Origin: Hysterium pulicare CBS 123377
Lineage: Eukaryota; Ascomycota; Dothideomycetes; Hysteriales; Hysteriaceae
Direction of reading: 5' to 3'
Assembly (NCBI GenBank): GCA_000467715.1
Contig: AJFK01000305.1
Location: forward strand, 1 to 64,000
Length of the DNA stretch: 64,000 nucleotides
Positions 1 through 9,786 of this stretch are shown here, piece by piece. A program made the position numbers and the translations under genes. The notes beneath the pieces are model-generated. The model did no database searches and was not told the origin of the DNA. It saw only the letters and a list, made by a program, of their open reading frames with translations. Position 1 is the first letter of the stretch. Each line of letters starts with the position of its first letter.

Positions 1-733
1 CGGTACAGTAATTGTTACCAGCATTGCCCCAGAGCTTACCGTCCACATCTAATTTTCTACGATGTTTTGTCACTTCTCTCTAACCATTTAGTACGTTGAT
101 ACTAATCATAGACCTGGATCAGAAATGCCCTTACGGAGCGCAGCATCTTGAACACTATAAGAATGCAAAGAATGGTGGGTTTGTTCATGTCACACGGGTC
201 TACATACTGCCAACTGTAAGTGTGTGGAGAACAGCACTCCTTGCCGTCGCAAAGTTGAAGGCAAACCATGTCGCTATGGCCACAATCACCCTACAATTTG
301 AGCTCAAGCGCCGGCGAAGAGCAATGGGATGGGAGAGCAGGGCACGTTGAAGCAGAGGTACTTTGTCTCACAGCGCAAGGGCAATCTCGCTGCACAAGGG
401 TTAGTATATATGTCGTATGAAGTTGAGAAGAAAGCGGCGAGGAAATGTTGGTGGGGGGGACGGAATCATGTACTGACTCTACATATGCTGATGCACAATC
501 ATGTCTCTTGTTCTTTTGTATCCCAGAAGCTTGCCTGTGTTAGATTGTGACAATAATTTTCTTTCGAAGACCCGAAGTATTTGAAATTATGTTATCAAAC
601 GACCGAGGCTCGAAAAAGCGTTGAATCGTTGCCGCAGGAAACCCTCCAGCAATGGCTTTGGCCATCGGTCCTTGCCTGTCTCGTGCTCTGGAGTTACATA
701 GAATCGAAGTATTCGGCTATATTCTTCCCTCAA
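1..733. other. Left edge, no firm gene
   Basis: No gene can be called with confidence. Several frames are open for 60-85 codons, none of a recognised family. The most protein-like piece is a plus-strand frame at 161-301 that ends in TGA and holds seven Cys and four His in 46 residues, including CKC, PCRRK and KPCRYGHNH. It could be the last exon of a zinc-binding protein that starts left of the window. The upstream acceptor is uncertain. Confidence 0.3.
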
Positions 734-1627
734 TCACCTCCTTCCTCTTCTCCCTCTCCTGGCTACAGGCCCTTTGATACTAGCTAAATCCCTCCTGCTC
801 AGACTCAATGTGCCTCCCCTAAACTTCCCAACACTCGGACCTCCGACACCTCTCTCCCTCCTATTCTCTATCTTCTTCATTTTTGTCGCCGTCTCCAAAA
901 TGATACCATTCTCTCTTGCCTCTTTCCTCCTATTCTCCTCTCTTTGCGCTGCTTTGGCCTGGATGCCCTTTCGGTGCGACATGGGCATGTTCTCTTGTCT
1001 CAAGATCGACTTCTTTGCGCCCAGAGCTTGGAGACGGAGATCAAGGGCTTTGTGCCGGTTCCTACCAGAAAGGGAGAATTTGGAAGTGGCATTCGAAGTT
1101 TCGAGGAGGTGAGATTCCCGGATTAGTTGCTGGAGAGCGAGGTCGTTTTGCGCATTTAGAGTTTCGGTATCGGCTTCGTCCGCGCCTTGCTTTGGATTTT
1201 TGCGTCCGGAAGAAAGTTGAGGTTTCAAAGAAGGCGGTCGGGATGACTGCAAAACACATGTTAGCGGAAAAGTAGGGCAAGCATGCAAGTAGCATACCAT
1301 GAATGCTTTCAGTTCATTTCTTGAAGCGCGGTCGCTCGTGATGTGAGCGGCGGAATGCTCAACTACCACTTCCACTTCTTCCTCTTCCGAGCTGAGGCCG
1401 TGCCAATCCGAGTCTTCTTCTTGCTGCTCCTTCACATCTCCAGCCAGTTCCGTCTTCTGGCTCTTCGTCTGCTCCGGATGCAAAGGTTTGAACTTGGCCT
1501 CAAAGGCCCGCCGGAAGATGGCCTGAACGTCCTGCTCGCCCTGCTTGTCTGAAGACGACGGAGAAGGCGACGATGGCCCAATCTCGTCCCTCGACACCCT
1601 CTTCCGCTTGCCCAAAGCGACTGCCAT
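734..1627 (-). CDS. Pre-rRNA-processing protein FAF1 (40S assembly factor)
   Basis: Two exons, 1627-1298 and 1246-734, give 280 residues. The intron (1297-1247, 51 nt) has a GTATGC donor, a GCTAAC branch point and a GCAG acceptor. The start is the ATG at 1627 (MAVALGKRKR), because no in-frame ATG lies upstream. The N-terminal half is acidic and Ser/Glu-rich (SSEEEEVEVVVE). The C-terminal third is strongly basic and ends in the family signature GGPSVGKFRGGTLSLSRRD, followed by a basic tail. This matches yeast Faf1 and the human C1orf131/FSAF1 group, nucleolar factors of the small-subunit processome. The intron is a multiple of three without a stop, so retention would insert 17 residues without truncation. 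It is divergent from HIS6, with 144 bp between start codons. Confidence 0.85.
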   Translation of the reverse strand: MAVALGKRKRVSRDEIGPSSPSPSSSDKQGEQDVQAIFRRAFEAKFKPLHPEQTKSQKTELAGDVKEQQEEDSDWHGLSSEEEEVEVVVEHSAAHITSDRASRNELKAFMVCYLHACPTFPLTCVLQSSRPPSLKPQLSSGRKNPKQGADEADTETLNAQNDLALQQLIRESHLLETSNATSKFSLSGRNRHKALDLRLQALGAKKSILRQENMPMSHRKGIQAKAAQREENRRKEARENGIILETATKMKKIENRRERGVGGPSVGKFRGGTLSLSRRDLASIKGPVARRGRRGRR

Positions 1628-1771
1628 GTTGGAGTTGAAGTTGTGCGCCGAATCGCCGCTCAAACACTACAAAGGTAGGCCCCGGACGGGAATGCCAAGC
1701 ATCGCGGGGCTCTCATTCATCAACATTCTCATTGACGCATTTTTGTTCTCCAACGCCAATTGCACCCAACC
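1628..1771. promoter_or_regulatory. Shared divergent promoter FAF1/HIS6
   Basis: Only 144 bp separate the FAF1 ATG (minus) and the HIS6 ATG (plus), so both promoters and both 5' leaders lie in this interval or overlap the neighbouring gene. I see no canonical TGACTCA cross-pathway (Gcn4/CPC1) site and no clear TATA box. Confidence 0.5.
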
Positions 1772-2667
1772 ATGACCCGCTTCCGCCCCTGCATAGATCT
1801 CCACGCCGGCGCAGTGAAACAAATCGTTGGCGGCACTCTCTCCGACGTCTCCGACTCTTTACAAACGAATCATGTCTCGGCCCTTCCAGCAGGCCACTTC
1901 GCGCGGCTATACAAAGAGCACAATCTGACCGGCGCGCATGTGATTATGCTTGGGTCTGGCAACCAGGAGGCTGCAAAAGAAGCTCTGGCAGCATGGGAAG
2001 GCGGCCTACAGGTTGGAGGAGGTATCACGGACGAGAATGCCCAGCGGTGGATAGATTGGGGAGCTGAGAAAGTGAGGATTCCGGACCTCTTTCTCGCCTT
2101 CTGTCCATGGAAGTCACTAATAGGACGAGCAGTAGATAATAATTACTTCTTTCCTCTTCCCTTCTGGCACATTATCCCTCCCCCATCTCCAATCCGTCCT
2201 TCGCGCCCTTGGAAACGATACTTCAAAACTTGTCATCGATCTGAGCTGTCGACGGAAAGGAGAGTCGTGGTTCGTGGCTATGAACAAATGGCAGACGATT
2301 ACAGACATGGAACTCACTCAAGGCAAGCACCACTGCTGCCATAGTCCTCTGAGTGAAGCCCCTAACAAAGCCACTAGAATCGATATCTCTCCTCGAACCC
2401 TACTGCTCCGAGTTTCTCATCCACGCTGCCGACAATGAAGGCCTACAAGCCGGCATCGACCACAAACTCGTGCAGAGACTTGCCGAATGGTGCACCATCC
2501 CCGTTACATATGCGGGAGGCGGCAAGAGTCTTGAAGACTTAGACACGGTTAAGGAACTCAGTGGTGGAAAGGTAGACCTGACGATCGGAAGTGCGTTAGA
2601 TGTGTTTGGCGGAACTGGTGTGAGGTTCGAGGATTGCGTCAAGTGGAGTTTAGAGCAGAAGTCATGA
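1772..2667 (+). CDS. ProFAR isomerase, histidine biosynthesis (HIS6)
   Basis: Three exons, 1772-2071, 2136-2322 and 2378-2667, encode 258 residues (yeast His6 has 261). The enzyme is the TIM-barrel isomerase of step 4 of histidine synthesis, converting ProFAR to PRFAR in the cytosol. The protein starts [13 protein letters not shown], with the N-terminal catalytic Asp9. The second catalytic Asp, about residue 181, lies in [10 protein letters not shown]. Phosphate-binding glycines are seen in [11 protein letters not shown] and [12 protein letters not shown]. Intron 1 (2072-2135) is GT-AG; its TAG acceptor at 2133-2135 is forced because the nearby CAG would leave an in-frame stop. Intron 2 (2323-2377) is GC-AG: donor CAAG/GCAAGC, branch CCCTAAC, acceptor CTAG. 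That splice restores the conserved TDMELTQES sequence. The ATG sits in a good context (ACCATGA). Confidence 0.95.
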
Positions 2668-3197
2668 AGACTAAGGTACGCAGCTTGAATAATATCATTG
2701 AAGCAGCCAACTAGAAGTACCGAACTATTCTTAAACACTCATCTATGCATGTCATTCCCCACCAAGCAGAACCTAACGTACACTGCAATCTCAACTAACC
2801 TCTCACGCTGGTATTGTGGATACCTGACGCGCGACTTAAGGAAAAATCATCTTCGCGACAAATCAGTCCGCCAATGCCGGTTTGCCCAAACCAGTGGACC
2901 TCCCAGTCTGTGCGGAGGAGAATATCCTGTCATCGCCATTTCCTCTGCAAACGCCACATGCTGCGCCTAAAGTGACCAAAGAACATATTGGAAAAGAGAG
3001 CATTAGGAGGGTACAAGAAAGTAAGCTGCAAAAAACCCACCATGCAGGAATGAGAGAATCTGCAACTCATTTTACGCAGTGAAAAGTCATCGTTATCAGA
3101 AATCAAATTATCGGAGCAGAAATGTAACCAAATCTATCCGAAATCATCCTGTGGGTGAAATATCAGTATCACAATGAAGAAACCCGAATTTGTAAGG
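2668..3197. other. Convergent 3' region HIS6/SNF2
   Basis: About 530 bp between two convergent stop codons. Only short frames without family resemblance are open. It presumably holds the two 3' untranslated regions. Confidence 0.6.
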
Positions 3198-6100
3198 TTA
3201 CTGACGTCCAGATGCCAACGGAGTACCGACGCTCGACACAGCTGCCGTAGACCTGCCATCATTTAATGAAGCGCCATCATCATAATCCTGAAGATCTGGA
3301 TGTGCCTCAGTTTCTTCTTTGAGGCGGTCAAGACATGTTTGCTAGAATTACTCAGTAAATGTTCATAGCCAATCAGGGGTTCCTCCACCTACCTCGATCA
3401 AGTTTGCATCCTTATAAAGGATACTGGTGTCCTCATTGTATGTCCTACAGTTGTTGCACAGAGTACCGATATCCTGCCTGAATTGTTTAAGGCTCTGGTA
3501 TTCCTTTTTGTTGATCTTCTTCTTGATCTGGTTCATGCAGACAGGGTTCTTGATGATCTGGTAATAATCAGGATAGTCGTACTTGTCTGGAAGCTCAATG
3601 AAGGGATCGATGATGCCGCGATTGGGAATATCGTCGTCGTTCGATTCTTCTTCAAGATCGTTGAGCGACTCATAAACGGCATTCAGTATTTTCTGGTGAA
3701 TAGCACGATCTTCGGGACTGAGGGTTTCTTGAACCTTGGTAGGCGCGGGGCGGCCACGCTTACGGGGTGCAATGTCACCATCAAGCGAAGCCTCATCTGC
3801 TTTGCGCTTTTCGGGTGCCTTGGGTTTTCGGCCTCGCTTCTTCGGTGCAGGCGATTCGGAGCTCTCTCGCGATGGAACGGGAGAGTCTCCAATGTCGACC
3901 GTTCTCTTTGTCTTGGTGGTGCTCCGCTTTGCGACCTTCGCATCTCTCCGCGCAATAGCTGCCTCAATCGAGTCTTCGTCGTTGTCAACAGCTTCAAGCC
4001 ATTGTTCTTCGGTAAGGCCGTCATCGTACCTAACACGAGTTCGCTCACGAGCGCCACGGCCGAAGTTCTCCTCAATCTCTTCAACCACTGGGTTGTCGTC
4101 GTTTACGTAGATGTCGGGCAACTCGGCTTCGGACAGAAGACGTGGATATTTCTTGTTAGGACCGTACTCGTCGTTCTTTTCTCGCTCCTGGTCCATTTTT
4201 TGGAAAAGAGTGAGTTCATCGTCTGATCTCATCATGATCAGGTTGAGATCATCATCGTCCATCTCTTCTTGATCCAGATTTTCCGCAGCTTCAGCCGATT
4301 CCAACATGATCCTGAGCATAGCATCCCGTTCTTCATTCGTCGATCTGTTGTCAAATTTACCAGCCTGAATAACCTTGCCGTCCATGTCCAGTTTGAAATT
4401 CGCTCGTTCAAGGATCTTCTCTTCGACTGAATTGGATGTGATGAGACGAAGGATGCGGACCTCGTTCTTCTGGCCAATACGATGTGCGCGATCCTGGGCC
4501 TGCAAATCTTGATGAGGATTCCAATCTGAGTCGTAGATGATGACGGTATCCGCGGTTTGAAGGTTCAGGCCGAGACCACCAGCACGAGTGGACAACAGGA
4601 AACAGAAGTAGGGTGAGTTGGGTGCGTTGAACAGCTTGAGCAATTCCGATCGGTCGTCCGCTTTTGTCGAGCCGTCAAGCCGAAGATACTGTAGTCCTTT
4701 CAAGCGCAAAAAATCCTCCATGATGTTCATGATTTGCGTCATTTGGAAGAACATCAGAACACGATGACCTGACGCAAAAAATTTGGGTAGAATCCTGTCC
4801 AGCAATTCGAATTTTCCAGCCGTCCGCCAAAGGAGGTCGTTCGTGACTCTACTGGGATTCATTTGGTCTTCTACTTCTTCGAAAACGAACGGATGGTTGC
4901 AGAGCTTTCGCAGTTGCATAAGCATATTGCTCAATCCACGCATGCCAGTCTTTCCACCTTTGCCGTCGCTGACCATCAACCTATTGTGCGTGAGCAGTTG
5001 CGTGTACAGCTTGGCTTGGAGAGAAGAGAAGTTGCACTTGATGACACGTTCCGTCTTGTCAGGAAGGTCCTTCTCCACATCCTTCTTGAGACGACGCAGC
5101 AAGAAAGGCCGAAGCACAACATGTAATCGACGGATAACGAGCAACTGTTCTTCCTCGGTGAGCTCCATTCTATCACCTCCACCGGTGTTTGCGAACGGCG
5201 TATTGAACCATTCATCAAAAGATTTGACGGATTTGAAGATAGTCGGAAGAACAAAATTGAGCAGCGCCCATAGTTCAGGGAGATTATTCTGAAGTGGAGT
5301 ACCAGTGAGGATGAGACGATATCGGGTAGTGTAGTATTGCGTGATGGTGCTACTCAGCTTAGATCCGGCGTTCTTCATACGGTGACCCTCGTCGACTATC
5401 ATGTGAAGCCACTTGACTTTGCTCAAGATCGGTCGATCCTTAATGATGAACTCGTACGTGGTCAACAGAACCTGGAATTGTCCCCAACGAATCTGTTGCT
5501 GTTGCTGTTTACGAGCATTTGGAGGTCCTTTGTAGACAATTCGCTGGACAGTCGGGGCCCACTTCTCAAACTCGCTATTCCAGTTCGTCAGGGTACTTAA
5601 CGGCACGATAACCAAGAACGGTCCAGGTTGCTGCTTCTTTTCGATGAGATACGTGATCAAGCTGATAGTCTGGATAGTCTTTCCAAGACCCATTTCATCT
5701 GCCAAGATACCGTTCAAGTTGTTGTTGTAGAGCGAAATCATCCACTGCAAGCCCTTGAGTTGATATTCTTTGAGTGTGCCTCCAACTAAATTGGAAGATT
5801 GTACAAAAACCTCTTCTTTTATACGATGAGCAACTTCATAGTAATCCGTCTTTTGTTTCTTGCCGGGAGCTGATTCATCACCGGATCCCATCTCATCATC
5901 ACTTGATTCGGGCTCGGATTCGGGTCGATCTCTGTCGCCATAACGATCTACGGCGTTCCTCTGCTGCGATTTGACGGACGCAGAAAGTTGCTTCAAGAAA
6001 CCATCCGTTTGCTTGAGCAGGTGCGAGATACGCGTATCCTTCGCCTGTCCGAGCAACTTTAGATATGTCTCTTCGTCGTTAGCCTTTAACGCTTGCAGAC

Positions 6101-7526
6101 GTTGTTTGGCAGTACGCTCGATACGCTTCTGTTCTTCCTTTTCGATATTTTGATGCGTTTGTATCATAGTTCGACCCAGTTTCTGAAGTCTCTGCTTCTG
6201 AGTGGCGGAATTCTTCTGGATGTCGTCTGCATGCGCAGATATCGCCTTGAGGAAGTCTGTGTGCTTCTTTTTCTCCTTTGTTTCCCGAGCATCACGCTGC
6301 TGCTTTTCCAGTTTCTCAGTGATGCGGGCTTCGCGTAAGGACTGCTTCTTGATTCGTCGGTACATGGCACGATTTGCTGTCATCGCCAGGTTATCAGAAT
6401 GAACCATTTCTCGACTTATCAGGTTTCGAAGAGCACGCTGTTTAGGAAGCAGACAGAGCATTTTGTACTCAATCAGCGCTTTGAGTTTCAATTGCCCATC
6501 CTCGTTTGGAGATTCCGATTTGCTGGTGTCCCAGGATCCCAGGCTGGCTGGTAGCTTCTCTAGCTCTGCCTTTCTTGACAAAACTCGATTATATACGATG
6601 TTCTCGCGCTCCTCGCGAAGCTTATCTACATCCACTCCAATGGGTGTAATCGACGGGAGCAGAAGCCGTTTATCCCGAGCAGAATGATCCAAATAGTTTA
6701 CTTGTCGATTAAGCTGAGCCCAAGGAGAAGTGAATGTCTCGTAGCGCTGGTGGGTGGTGGACGAACCGGTCTGATCCGCACCCGAATCGGGACCGGAGAC
6801 ACTTCCTGGCTTCGTGGCATTGTCGAGTGCTTGGCTAGCGGCAGAGACAGCCTCAATGGGTGTCGGAGCCTTCCTGGCTTGCTGAGATGCAAAAAGCATT
6901 TGCTGCATGTTGAGCGGAAGCGGGAGTCCCTTAGATAGACGCTTGAAGGCCGCAATCTGGTTGCGCAGGGTATGCATCTGTTCCTGACTGAAGCCGTTTC
7001 CACGGAAGCTTGTCGCAGAAGTGGGAGTTTTTCCATCTTCGCCGCCTGGTGCTTGACCTTGAGTTGTAATGTGCATCCCCGCAGCGGGTGCGGTAGAAGT
7101 AGGGGTGGATATAGTTGCCTGCCCATCGCTCGTAACAGCCGCAAAGGGCTTTGCGCCATTGGCCATATTTGTCAATGCAGCCCCATTCTGCTGCTGCTGC
7201 TGTTGTGCTTGCTGTTGTTGCAACCATGCCTGCTTCTGCTTTTGCAAATTGGTATGCTTCTGGACGACAGTGAGGATATTTCGGTACTTGACAAATTCGG
7301 GATCGCTGTCTGTGGCTCCTTGTTGTTTTAGTTGTTGGTATTTCTAGCCGAATATTAGCTACAATTCAGTTTGCAAAGCTCGGTAGTGAAGCCGCATGGT
7401 TGAGGATAAATGTAATGTGGATCAACTTACCAGCATGGCAGCGTGAACCGATTCCTTGGTCAGATTTGGGGGCAGAATCATTCCACCCGGGGTAGAGAAG
7501 CCCGGCGCTGATTGAACAGAAGTCAT
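3198..7526 (-). CDS. SWI/SNF-type chromatin remodelling ATPase (Snf2/Sth1 family)
   Basis: Three exons, 7526-7431, 7343-3393 and 3341-3198, encode 1396 residues. The first intron (7430-7344) and last intron (3392-3342) are GT-AG and both fall at phase 0. Domains in order: a Gln-rich N-terminus with a polyglutamine run; a QLQ motif near 150-175 (FSQEQMHTLRNQIAAFKR); an HSA region about 390-480; a SNF2 helicase core with Walker A DEMGLGKT near 580 and the DEGH box near 681; a helicase C lobe with DRAHRIGQ; a SnAC-like acidic segment; AT-hook-like basic motifs (KKRGRKPKA, RKRGRPAP); and a C-terminal bromodomain about 1250-1350 (PDYYQIIKNPVCM). This is the DNA-translocating subunit of SWI/SNF or RSC; which complex cannot be told from this sequence alone. 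The ATG at 7526 starts a conserved-looking N-terminus (MTSVQSAPGFSTPGG). Confidence 0.95.
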
Positions 7527-8539
7527 TGTGAATCTGGTGACGAGGTGGATGTGATTTGCTGGAGAAACTCGATGCAGAGTGACAGAATTAACACAAGCTG
7601 ACACCGGACTCTGGTGAAGGTGACAACCCAAGGCGCAGGTCCGAGGTAATGACAGAGAGGGTGGGTGAATGGGTGCGCAAATGGGGATATCAACACATGC
7701 TCGAGTGGTGTGGTGGTGGTTCTAAACAGTGTTTCGATGAGGCTGATGAAGGTAGACCGGGGGCGGGTCCGTTGGTGATGTCGCGATTCTCGCAAGGCTA
7801 GAAATGGGGCCAGGCAATCAGGGTGACGGGAGGGAGGGAGGAGGGCGAGGGCGGGGAGTGAAGGGCACAATACACGCGTCGCAAAAGGCGTGTTGGCGCA
7901 CGGAGACTTGATGGATGCGGGATTGACAGTAGTGGTGAATCTCGTTGGGGGACTGGCGTTGGCTTCCAGGCAGAGGCGAGAGCGAGAGTCAAACCTGTCA
8001 GACTTAGGAGGCGGAGCGGAGCACGGAACATCGTATTGCCTAGCGTGAGATGACTAAGGTATCAGTCACCCGCCGGCTACAAGTTAAGGACTTCCAAGAT
8101 CGTCACAGGCAGTTTTTATCATCACCGATGATTGTAGCTGTGAAAGAGGATACAAAAGTCTATGACTGGTCTGTTAGACACAGGTCTTTTTTCACCTGCG
8201 TCATGAACAAGGCGCATACTTGTGTCGTAGTTCCCGCATTGTCTTGGGATGTCCGCAGGAGACAGCGAGGCAAGTTTTCGATGCAGCACCTCCCATTAAT
8301 CAAGTCTGTTTATCTGGAATGTTAATTGAGGTTATCATGGTGCGGTCTTGCATCTTTGCTGGTCAATCATGTATTATGCTAGGTCAGTCTCACATCCAAA
8401 GCCGAATAAGTGCTTGTGTACAGGTACAATCATTGCTCTAATGCTGTTCAAGCGAACGATTTTAGATACAGTGGTCCAAATCCGTCCATAAATTCCTCCT
8501 TCCCTGCAAACCTGTATCCTAAAAAGTTGCCTTCCCTGC
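7527..8539. other. SNF2 upstream region
   Basis: About 1 kb between the SNF2 ATG and the stop of the glucuronoyl esterase gene, both on the minus strand. It is G-rich near SNF2 (7750-7870). A minus-strand ATG frame at 7798-8031 has a hydrophobic start but an arginine/proline-rich remainder with no family match. I take it as chance or a leader ORF. Confidence 0.5.
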
Positions 8540-9700
8540 TTATGTCAAGGTTGGTGGGGTCCAGTCGATGTAGCTAGCGGCGTCAGCGGTAATGCTGCTC
8601 TTCTCGATGTCTGTGTTGCCAGTGCCACCGAGCAGGTATTTGGTGATGAAAGCATTCAAATCCGTCCCTTGAGCAGATGGGAACTGACAGTGGGAGTGTC
8701 CACCAACAAGCGAGAAGCCCATGGCATCTTGTGCGCCAACGGCTTTATAGATCATACGGCCGACCTTCATGCATCCAGTAGTTGCGACGGGTCCAAGCCA
8801 GTCAATATCGTTCTCAATGACGAACAGACCTCTTGGAGAGACCAAGCCAGCAAGTTCGTGGTGATCAGTGGCAAGGGTGTTGGTCGATTTGGAGAAGGCG
8901 TTGAAGTTCTTGGAGAACCAGACGTTCTCACCGACGATCTCAGACGCAGTCTGAATGTTCTTTCCAGCGGACTTCTGCGAATCAGAGATACGCCAGCAAG
9001 CCGCACCACCGCTACCAGACTCCTGGGGAAGGGTGAGAGCGATACGGGGCTCGAAAGCTCCAGCAATGAAGGCACCTTTGCCATTTCGGGAGCATCCAGT
9101 CACACCAACACGCTTGGGGTCAATAGTCTTTCCGTCCGCCTCGATAACGTCCATAAGACGGGACACACCCCATGCCCAAGCCATCATGGCACCAGCACTA
9201 TGCCCAGATCCGTACAGGTCGTAGAATTTGCCCGATCCACGGCTGCTTGAACTTGCTTGCGCTGCAATTTGATCGTTGTTGAAGGTAATCGTGGCAACGC
9301 CGGCAGGAATTGGAAGACTGGATCCACCGTACGCAATGATTGCCGGGTAGGGAGCGCTACCACCGCTGGGGAGTTTGACAGAAGCGGAGAACGAGATGGA
9401 TTTGCCGCCGTCCGAAACGCTGACGGAAATTGAGCTCGATGATACCGTTCCGGATGTGGTTGGTTTTGGGGGCATGGTTCCGAGTTCCTGCTGCTGCATC
9501 ATGTAACTGATTTCCTGTTGGCGACATGTCCAATCCGCCTTGGTGGTGACCTTCTTGCCACTGATGAACGTGAATGGATCAGGAAGCTTTGTGGTTGACG
9601 TCGTAGGAACGGAACTTGGAGTTGCGCATGTATCCTGGCGCTCATCGAAGAATGGTGCCGCAAGGGCGGTCGTAGCAAGAAGTGGAATAACGAACTTCAT
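8540..9700 (-). CDS. Secreted 4-O-methyl-glucuronoyl methylesterase (CE15)
   Basis: A single exon of 386 residues starting at the ATG at 9700. An N-terminal signal peptide is evident (MKFVIPLLATTALAAP). The protein is a CE15 alpha/beta hydrolase. The nucleophile motif GCSRNGKGA places Ser204; Glu227 follows in LPQESGSGG; the catalytic His lies in the VGGHSHCQF motif near 335-337. CE15 enzymes cleave ester bonds between lignin alcohols and glucuronic acid side chains of xylan, outside the cell. No cellulose-binding module precedes the catalytic domain; only a short Ser/Thr-rich stretch follows the signal peptide. It points to growth on plant material. Neighbours are unrelated housekeeping genes, so it is not in a visible lignocellulase cluster. 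Confidence 0.93.
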   Translation of the reverse strand: MKFVIPLLATTALAAPFFDERQDTCATPSSVPTTSTTKLPDPFTFISGKKVTTKADWTCRQQEISYMMQQQELGTMPPKPTTSGTVSSSSISVSVSDGGKSISFSASVKLPSGGSAPYPAIIAYGGSSLPIPAGVATITFNNDQIAAQASSSSRGSGKFYDLYGSGHSAGAMMAWAWGVSRLMDVIEADGKTIDPKRVGVTGCSRNGKGAFIAGAFEPRIALTLPQESGSGGAACWRISDSQKSAGKNIQTASEIVGENVWFSKNFNAFSKSTNTLATDHHELAGLVSPRGLFVIENDIDWLGPVATTGCMKVGRMIYKAVGAQDAMGFSLVGGHSHCQFPSAQGTDLNAFITKYLLGGTGNTDIEKSSITADAASYIDWTPPTLT

Positions 9701-9778
9701 GGTGGATGAGCGAATTGGAACGGCACGCAAGACTCTGGATGACCGAAAGCACGATGAAAAGGGAAAGCCCCCATGGCT

Positions 9779-9786
9779 CTTATATA
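9779..9786 (-). promoter_or_regulatory. TATA box of the CE15 esterase gene
   Basis: On the minus strand this reads TATATAAG, about 80 bp upstream of the ATG at 9700. This fits a strongly regulated fungal gene. No XlnR-like site was found with confidence. Confidence 0.5.

Noticed and set aside
3483-4226. 247-codon plus-strand frame inside SNF2
   Set aside because: Antisense shadow of the bromodomain-coding exon.
7798-8031. Minus-strand ATG frame with signal-peptide-like start
   Set aside because: The remainder is Arg/Pro/Ser low complexity in the SNF2 promoter; length 77 residues; no cysteine pattern or family.
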